A DNA stretch of 21,324 nucleotides from Gracilaria caudata (taxonomy: Eukaryota; Rhodophyta; Florideophyceae; Gracilariales; Gracilariaceae): the NCBI GenBank assembly GCA_030374735.1, contig JASCIV010000397.1, positions 1-21,324 of the forward strand, written 5' to 3'. Made by a program: the position numbers and the translations under genes. The notes beneath the pieces were generated by a model. It was not told where the DNA came from. It ran no database searches and saw only the letters and a list, made by a program, of their open reading frames with translations. Shown here piece by piece: positions 15,680-21,324 of this stretch (positions within the stretch are counted from its first letter, which is position 1; every line of letters begins with the position of its first letter).

Positions 15680-16885
15680 ATGGAAGCCAACGAAGACGTG
15701 GAGGTGCGCATGCCCTTGTACACCGCTTCCAAGCCCGCATCTGTCGATCCGCATGTCGCCCCGCACCAATTTTACGCCGTCTTCTTCATGCTCGGGCTAG
15801 GCACACTGTTGCCGTGGAACGCCATGGTTTCGTCCCTGGACTACTACGCCACCATCCACAACAACATTCCCATTGCGCAGTACATAACCAACGCGTACTC
15901 AGCACCGCTGCTGCTTTCCGGCCTTCTGCCGCTCACAGGCGTGCGCTTTCGTACCACCTTTTTCATCATCATGTGTTTCGCACTTCTGGCTGCCATCACA
16001 ACAGTGCTGCCGTGCGTCGCGCACGCCGTGGGAGCCACTGCACTTGTCGTTGTTTTCATGGGGCTTTGCGGCGGATTGTTACAGAGTTTGCTGTTTGGCG
16101 CCATGAACCACTTTCCAGGCGGCGTTGTCACCACCGCCTTCAACGCCGGTTGCGGCGCCGCAAGCGCTGTCATCGTCACCCTCCGCATCCTCACCCGCCT
16201 CGCAATGGGAGGCGAAGACAGCGCCGAAGCTATGAAAACCGGCGTGCGCCTTTTCTTCGCCGTGTGTACCTTTCTGAGCATTGCGTGTTTGGTCATGTTT
16301 CACAATTTGACGCGCACGCCGGAGTACGAAGCGGTGCCCAAATGTTCGTCCACTCGGCTTACTGCGGCTTATGACACGCTGCTTGATATTGCGGAGCCGG
16401 CTACGTGCTTGTTTCTGTGCTTCTTTGGAACGATGATGCTGTTTCCTGGCATTTTGACGCAGGTGCCGATTAAACTTCGCGAGCAGGGTGTTGGGTCGTG
16501 GTTTCCGCTTATTGCAGTCGCTTCGTTGGCGTTTGGAGATACGGCGGGACGTTTGTTGTTTTCTCGCGAGCTGGTGCTTTACGAGCCGCAAGCGTTGACG
16601 TGGTTGAGTTGTGCAAGACTCATCGTGCTGCCGTTTCACGTCTTGCAATGGATTGATGGCTTGCCGGTTACTCTTGGTGTGGCGTACTGCTCCGTTTTCT
16701 TTCATGGCTTTCTGAATGGCTTCATCATGAACATGGCGTTTGTTCATGCTCCCAGTAAGACTTGTGAAGATCGTCGTGATACTGTTGGAAAATTGATGTT
16801 TGCAATGTTGATCTCTGGTATCTTTCTTGGTAGTTTTGTTGGTTGGGCACTTGATTGGCTTTTGAGATCCTTAAAGCTTCTGTAA
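15680..16885 (+). CDS. ENT: Equilibrative nucleoside transporter (ENT/SLC29 family)
   Basis: ENT proteins move nucleosides or nucleobases across membranes, passively or with protons. The ATG at 15680 gives 401 residues, with about 11 hydrophobic segments expected for the family. Helix 1 carries the hallmark GLGTLLPWN at 39-47. Helix 4 has GLCGGLLQSLLFGAM (128-142), and the helix 7 region has MMLFPGILTQV. Helix 8 keeps the functionally important Asp287 and Arg291 (FGDTAGRLLF), and helix 9 keeps RLIVLPF (313-319). The large loop between helices 6 and 7 is short, as in protist and fungal members. The N-terminus is cytosolic with no signal peptide. Plasma membrane or an internal membrane are both possible. 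The coding strand is C-rich up to about 16280 and G/T-rich after it, with no break in the protein. Confidence 0.95.
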   Translation: MEANEDVEVRMPLYTASKPASVDPHVAPHQFYAVFFMLGLGTLLPWNAMVSSLDYYATIHNNIPIAQYITNAYSAPLLLSGLLPLTGVRFRTTFFIIMCFALLAAITTVLPCVAHAVGATALVVVFMGLCGGLLQSLLFGAMNHFPGGVVTTAFNAGCGAASAVIVTLRILTRLAMGGEDSAEAMKTGVRLFFAVCTFLSIACLVMFHNLTRTPEYEAVPKCSSTRLTAAYDTLLDIAEPATCLFLCFFGTMMLFPGILTQVPIKLREQGVGSWFPLIAVASLAFGDTAGRLLFSRELVLYEPQALTWLSCARLIVLPFHVLQWIDGLPVTLGVAYCSVFFHGFLNGFIMNMAFVHAPSKTCEDRRDTVGKLMFAMLISGIFLGSFVGWALDWLLRSLKLL

Positions 16886-17792
16886 CACTTTTCATATCTG
16901 TGATCGATGCACCTGCATCATACGGTGTGAGCATGGGAAATGGATGAACTTGATTTCCCTTCCCGTGGATCATGGCGTACGTGATGATACTCTAAAAACG
17001 CCGTCGCAACTGGGCTCTGTGTTTCAGAACAACTATGAGCAACAATCCAAACCGGCCTTCATGTCATCCCCCGAAAAAAGTTAGTTAACGTTCTCGATTA
17101 ACGCTTGTGATTGCACGCACGCATCCTCGGAATCTTAGTTCAACGATTTGTTTATGGTATACTACTCCAAGGTCTGAGGAAATTGGCCGTGTTCCCGATG
17201 ATACACTTGGAAACTAACTGCTAACCTTATCACCACCGCCGTATAGTACCCCCCCCCCCCCCCCTTACATCCTTCGCGATACCCCTTGGTAAGGGTCTTT
17301 ATCTACACATCACAGATTTTGTCTTTTGGACTCCATTTCGTTTTGGGCTTGTAGAGTTTTCGAATACTGTGCTTGTTCTCTGATACAGCCGACCTGTTCG
17401 TCTTCTTGTCAATATTTGCATTCCTTCTAGATCGGAAGCGTTTTTGTTCAAGGCGTCGTAGCCCCTCCTTTTGTGCTTCATGGATCAAAACAACAACCTA
17501 CACTGACGCGAACCTTTCAGTTCAAAGTGGTTACTGCGGAAGAACGCCTGTTTCCGCCAAAGTGTTTCGCGCCCATCGGGCCCATCGCGTAGTCACGCAC
17601 TCACTCGTAGAACACTGAAAAAGCGCTGCGTTCGCATCCACTGTAGGAGTGGGTTGTGTTTCTCTTTCGTATGTAAACTATTTTGAATGTATACTTCATC
17701 AGTTCCTTGTCCTTGGCTGGTACAAGCTTCGTGTTCGCCACGGGTAACCCGTTTTCGCCGTCAGAGTTCCCATGCAACCATGCTCAGACAGT
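16886..17792. other. Convergent interval between the ENT and flavoprotein genes
   Basis: This 907-bp interval holds two facing 3' ends. It is AT-richer than the rest of the window and contains a 16-C run at 17249-17264. Short frames (60-82 codons) occur on both strands but none resembles a family. No RNA gene signature was found. Confidence 0.5.
17249..17264 (+). repeat. Poly-C run of 16
   Basis: An uninterrupted run of 16 C in AT-richer intergenic DNA between the two convergent 3' ends. Length is as given in the sequence and may be affected by sequencing error. Confidence 0.9.
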
Positions 17793-19209
17793 CTAATCCA
17801 CTGCGGGGCGACTTGAGGACTTGGGAACACGCTGAAGAATGGCAGCAATGAAATACGTGATATATTCCAAGTAGCGAAAGACGAAGGACCAAAACCCATT
17901 GACCCGGGCAGATTGCACACCAAGAAACTCTATCACAATCTTAACAAAAGCTGGAAACTTTCCACAAAGAACCAACGGACCCAAGCAGAGAATGCCATTG
18001 TATTTGTACAGGCTGACAACAAACAATCGCGGAAAGTGACCAAAAGGAAACACGTTGCTTGGGTACTGCTTCATCTTCGTCGATGGCCGTGAAATCAAAC
18101 GCTCACCCTGCATCATTCTCATTACGTTCAACGCTGCTAACTTGCCAGATTCCTCAGCGGCATACGCCGTCTTCTCGCATGCTAGCCCATCCAAATCCAG
18201 TTCCCCATTCACATAACCTGCGTCTCCCGCGACGAAAAAGTGAGGAACATCCCACAATTGCAGCGTGTTCTGGGTGAATATTGAACCATCTGCACGAATG
18301 TACTTTGGGTCTACAACCCCGCCGGCCACAAGAGCCTCGGCTGCACCGTTCGACCTCGCCCCGCAGCAGTCAAAGGCAACTTCAGCGCGCACCACAAACG
18401 ATGGATCCGTTTCAGATACGTACGTTAAGTTACCGTCGCCATCGACAACATCTGGTCTCAGACGCGAATAGATGATACGCACTCCGTTTTGAGAAAGCCA
18501 CTTGGCAGCAAACTCCCCCGCTCTTTTGGGGAGACGAGTTAGCAGTCCTCTCGGCGAACATGCTAATGTTATCTGAGTAGTGGGTCGAATTTTCGAGAGC
18601 GATGTGAGTTCCGCGCAAAGCTCCACTCCAACCGGTCCCCCTCCAACAATAAGAATTCTGTTCGATATGAAGAAGAGGAAAGATTGTTTTTGTTGTAGTT
18701 AGATAGATCTTGCCCATTGAGCAAATTGTGCCATACTTCTCCGGGGTATATTGTACATACTCTTTAGCTCCATGACACTTCGCGCGGTATCTTTCCAGCT
18801 CAAAATGGCGTTTCTGGACCGTGCAGACTTCGTCGTACGTGTGACCTGAACGAATGGGTTGAGTGAAAGACACGCCCGTTGCCCAAATACAGTAATCAAA
18901 CGGAACCGAGATATAGGTGATTCGGTTGTCGTCTCGGCGCTTGATCGTGGCTTCTGAAGGAGTGATTAATGTCACTCTTCCCACGGCAAATCTTCGCTCG
19001 TCAGTTTCGTCGTGTGCAAACGTGATGTTGTGCAGGTGTGATGGCTGAACTACACATCTTAAAATGGAAGGCGTAAACTCAAAAAACGGCTTCTCGTCAA
19101 CATATACAACCCGGAACCTATCAGCATTACCATCAAGAGTTCGCACTGCCGCTCTTCCCGCGAATCCCCCGCCAACCACCAGCACAGTTGGTCTCATCGG
19201 CGTCGGCAT
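17793..19209 (-). CDS. AIFM2/FSP1-type FAD-dependent NAD(P)H:quinone oxidoreductase (two exons)
   Basis: This is a pyridine-nucleotide-disulphide-reductase-fold flavoprotein, likely passing electrons from NAD(P)H to a quinone. The exons are 19209-18761 and 18657-17793 on the minus strand, joining to 437 residues; the junction splits a Glu codon (GA/A, residue 150). Without splicing the frame is lost, which is the main evidence for the intron. The FAD motif is VLVVGGGFAG (9-18) and is followed by FFEFTPSILRCVV. DYCIWATGV is the first ATG-type motif. The NAD(P)H motif ILIVGGGPVGVELCAEL begins at 151. FFVAGDAGYV, with Asp295, is the second FAD-binding motif. The C-terminus has a hydrophobic stretch (FRYLEYITYFIAAILQ) that could be a membrane anchor. 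AIF-like or type II NADH dehydrogenase are the nearest alternatives. The frame upstream of 19209 begins with a GTG, so 19209 is the first ATG. Confidence 0.9.
18658..18760 (-). other. Spliceosomal intron of the FSP1-like gene
   Basis: This 103-nt phase-2 intron has donor GTATGT, a branch-point-like TCTAACTAC about 40 nt from the end, a pyrimidine tract (TTTCCTCTTCTTC) and acceptor CGAACAG. Removal joins AKE to ILIVGGGP, restoring the second dinucleotide-binding motif in frame. Confidence 0.9.
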
Positions 19210-19700
19210 GTTTGCGAGCAGATGTCGGGAGACAGATTTACACAGAAACACGAGTCGTATTCATCGATTGCACACTGCTTCATTCTCGGCACTGGTGAGT
19301 GGCTTGTCAACATTCATCAATCGGGCCTTTTGGTTGCACATCTGTCTATAGGGGTAAGTCAATATCCTTCGGAAGCATTCATGTGTTCGTTCTCATCGAG
19401 ATTTCTGAAAAACGTTTTTGAAGCGCGTTGGTTGTTTTGTGGCCAAGAGATAACTGCTCCCATCCCAAACCCATGCAAACCCTGATCTCTTTCTACTTAC
19501 CTTCAAGCATGATTAAGAGGGTTAGAACGCTACCCCCGGCGCTGTTCGCACGTTTACCTCGTTCGTCGCGCAGAGCTCGGAGACAGGCGAGCGAGATCAG
19601 AGTTTGATGAAAAACTCAAAACCAGTAAACGGTTCAAAGCTCTCAAAGCCAAACTGTTCTATCGGTGAGCTACGTGAGATCATGAAGCTAGTGAGCATGT
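19210..19700. promoter_or_regulatory. Interval between the fibrillin and flavoprotein genes
   Basis: This 491-bp interval lies downstream of the fibrillin gene and upstream of the flavoprotein gene, both on the minus strand. It should hold the flavoprotein promoter. A 12-bp A5CGT5 palindrome occurs near 19408, and a CAGTAAA occurs on the plus strand at 19623-19629. No gene was seen. Confidence 0.4.
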
Positions 19701-20405
19701 TTAGTACATTTCTTGGCCTTGAGGCACCTTGGTGTACAAAGCTAAACCACCACTTCGTCCTCTAGCCGCTGCCAGACTATCCCTAAGAAGAAAGAACGTG
19801 AAGAAAGGTAGATCGCGTACATGCTTATCTTCAAACGCAACATCTTCTTTGCCACGCTCATCCTTCCCCCATTTCAAAGGCCCCAGTTCGAAGCGGAATC
19901 GATTCACGCTAAACTCCATTCGATTGCGCCCAGTGATCCATCGAAACGGTCCTGTAACGCGAAACTTGCCAGCGCCAAAATGCACCGCATTGTCAAACTC
20001 GCCGCCTTGTTCCGGCGGTGTGAACGTCTGGTGCGCGCGAATCGGAAAGTATAAGAAACGTAACCAGGCCGGTTTGCGACGCGGGTTGGCAATGAATACA
20101 AGCCTCCATTGACCGAGGATCTTGTCACCGTCGATGGTGGCTTTGCTTCGCTTTTGTGCCTTTTCAAGTTGCAACATAGCCTGTGCAACGGCGACTGGCG
20201 CTGGCTTTCTGCCGCCGGTTGAGTATGCTTGGGCGGCGCGCTGGAGAATAAATGTGGCGGCTGCTGCTGTGATGGCGTCTGACTCTGCTGTTTTTGATGC
20301 GGTTTGCTCGCATCGCACCGGGCATCTGGCTGCTGGAGGGAGCGTGTGACGCGGAGATTTGGTGAATCGTAGTTGATGTGGCTGTGAGATGAAGGCATTG
20401 TTCAT
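19701..20405 (-). CDS. PAP/fibrillin-domain plastid lipid-associated protein
   Basis: Fibrillins bind lipids in plastoglobules and thylakoids and support photoprotection and lipid metabolism. The ATG at 20405 gives 234 residues. Residues 1-45 are rich in Ser, Thr, Arg, Pro and Ala with few acids and fit a plastid transit peptide; they contain CPVRCEQTASK near a likely cleavage site. The domain follows: a helical region (50-88), the conserved GQWRLVFIAN at 98-107, alternating beta-strands with VHFGAGKFRVTGPF and RMEFSVNRFRFELG, and the C-terminal signature PFFTFFLLRDSLAAARGRSG with GLALYTK, near-diagnostic of this family's cyanobacterial and algal members. An upstream in-frame extension exists but begins at a non-ATG or unlikely codon and lacks transit-like character. 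This gene is the best evidence in the window for a plastid. Confidence 0.9.
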   Translation of the reverse strand: MNNAFISQPHQLRFTKSPRHTLPPAARCPVRCEQTASKTAESDAITAAAATFILQRAAQAYSTGGRKPAPVAVAQAMLQLEKAQKRSKATIDGDKILGQWRLVFIANPRRKPAWLRFLYFPIRAHQTFTPPEQGGEFDNAVHFGAGKFRVTGPFRWITGRNRMEFSVNRFRFELGPLKWGKDERGKEDVAFEDKHVRDLPFFTFFLLRDSLAAARGRSGGLALYTKVPQGQEMY

Positions 20406-21324
20406 GGTGGCACGTGGTTGTGTTGTGGCCCAGCAACGAGAATGGTTGTGTCTTTCTTTCTTTGAAGGCTCCGATAGCAAGCTGTGGGAAGCGCTTGGGT
20501 GCTCAGGAGTTGTAGTTCATGTGTGGTGTGTCTTGGATTGCTATAGATACTCTCGTTTGCTGTCTCATCAGACTTCAACCTTCTCCAGCTGTCTTTATTG
20601 CAGATTTGGGGAGTGTTGGTTGAGCTCATGCGTCAAATATGGCGTTCTGGGCAGCGTACGCAACTGATGACTTTTAATTGAAAAGTGGTTATTGTAATTG
20701 TTTCGCCTGCATGCTCGTTTCGGATGTGAAACCGGCACTGCTGGGGAAGACGACGACGATAAAGACGACACAGGATACAAACGCATCGCTTGAAAGCAAA
20801 CAAGCCGTCGGTAAAGCTCACGTCAAAGCTCATACGAACAGCCCAGTAAATATTGCACAAGTAAGCGGGTTCACCCGAGAAACAGTTAACAGCGTTATCC
20901 CTATTGGTGACCACCGCCGCGAAACCTCTCAGGTACAGCGACATGATGTCGTTCGCGAGGTCTGTAGATATGTTTTCTGTTCGACTGAGACACACGTTTG
21001 TTTCGCTAGGCATAGCATCAAACAATCCATTTTGTAAAACGTCAAACTTGCGCTGCACTTTCGCTCACGTTCCTTTCGTTTCCTCCACAGCTTCCCCCAT
21101 CAAAATGCGAACCGCAAGCCAAACTTGCTTTCCATTGCCACCGTCCATTCGAGCCGATGCAATTTAGCATCACAAACTAGCTTTGCTCGGTTTCCTTTCA
21201 TCAACTTTCTAGGTCAGTTCACTCGCTCGTCTCAAACCTAGTCCCCCTCTTCCACACGCCCAATCGTTCATTTCTCCGTCACAGCTTCGAAGAATCTTCC
21301 CCCCCCCCCCCCCCCCCCCCCCCC
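20406..21324. other. Right-end interval, no recognised gene
   Basis: This 919-bp stretch lies upstream of the fibrillin gene. Two antisense-overlapping frames cross it: plus 20711-21037 (108 codons from an ATG) and minus 20633-21013 (126 residues from an ATG). Neither resembles a known family, both look moderately protein-like, and at most one can be real. From about 21060 the plus strand is pyrimidine-rich with a CCAAT near 21260, which could be the promoter or leader of a gene beyond the edge. Confidence 0.4.
21299..21324 (+). repeat. Poly-C run of at least 26 at the window edge
   Basis: The last 26 bases are all C and the run is cut by the window end, so the true length is unknown. It may mark an assembly contig end at a difficult homopolymer, or a real poly-C tract like the 16-C run at 17249. 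Confidence 0.9.

Noticed and set aside
18430..18657. Frameshifted or broken flavoprotein pseudogene
   Set aside because: The apparent frame change is explained by a 103-nt intron with GTATGT donor, branch-like TCTAAC, pyrimidine tract and CAG acceptor that restores the NAD(P)H-binding motif exactly.
20633..21037. Two overlapping antisense ORFs as genes
   Set aside because: Neither shows a domain, splice support or homology I can recognise; they are mentioned only in the interval description.
1..21324. tRNA, rRNA, CRISPR array, transposase or viral insertion
   Set aside because: No T-loop GTTCRA patterns with matching acceptor stems, no regularly spaced repeats and no transposase, integrase or viral protein motifs were seen on either strand by eye.

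Overview
The window is nuclear DNA of a eukaryote. It contains spliceosomal introns with GTATGT/GTAAGG donors and CAG acceptors, and genes found only in eukaryotes: the ribosomal protein eL22, the decapping enzyme DCP2, the CCR4-NOT scaffold CNOT2 and an equilibrative nucleoside transporter. A PAP/fibrillin-domain protein with a transit-peptide-like N-terminus points to a plastid. Few introns (three 83-103 nt introns seen in two of about twelve genes), spacing of 0.2-1.1 kb between most genes and GC-rich stretches fit a compact algal genome. An intron-poor red alga such as a Porphyridium-like lineage is my best guess, but this is inference and was not tested.

Layout, left to right. A minus-strand gene runs off the left edge (N-terminus of a probable 2OG-Fe(II) oxygenase, 1-352). 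A gene-poor 2 kb stretch follows; it holds a near-perfect 68-nt hairpin and one weak open frame. DCP2 (minus, 2416-3840) is divergent from an SDR-fold protein (plus, 4938-5849) whose catalytic Lys and Asn are replaced. A minus-strand coiled-coil protein (6067-7689) is divergent from the three-exon eL22 gene (8769-9330). Three more plus-strand genes complete this block: CNOT2 (9899-11791), preceded by a 142-codon ORF whose stop overlaps the CNOT2 start, and a very GC-rich HemK/PrmC-type methyltransferase (12006-12962). A single-RRM protein (minus, 13318-13590) is divergent from a small four-helix membrane protein (plus, 14272-14811). An ENT transporter (plus, 15680-16885) faces a two-exon AIFM2/FSP1-type flavoprotein (minus, 17793-19209). 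A fibrillin-domain protein (minus, 19701-20405) comes next. The right edge is a run of 26 C.

The genes are mostly unrelated housekeeping functions: translation (eL22, HemK), mRNA turnover (DCP2, CNOT2, perhaps the RRM protein), transport (ENT), quinone/redox chemistry (the FSP1-like protein) and plastid lipid association (fibrillin). The presence of two mRNA-decay factors within 8 kb is probably coincidence.

I did not find a convincing new multi-gene system. The signals most worth a second look are the 68-nt hairpin at 1082-1149, the SDR with a substituted active site, the TGATG stop-start overlap upstream of CNOT2, a CAGTAAA motif about 30-40 nt after three plus-strand stop codons, repeated CCAATCA boxes upstream of the transporter, a 24-bp perfect palindrome between DCP2 and the SDR gene, and abrupt GC-skew switches inside genes.
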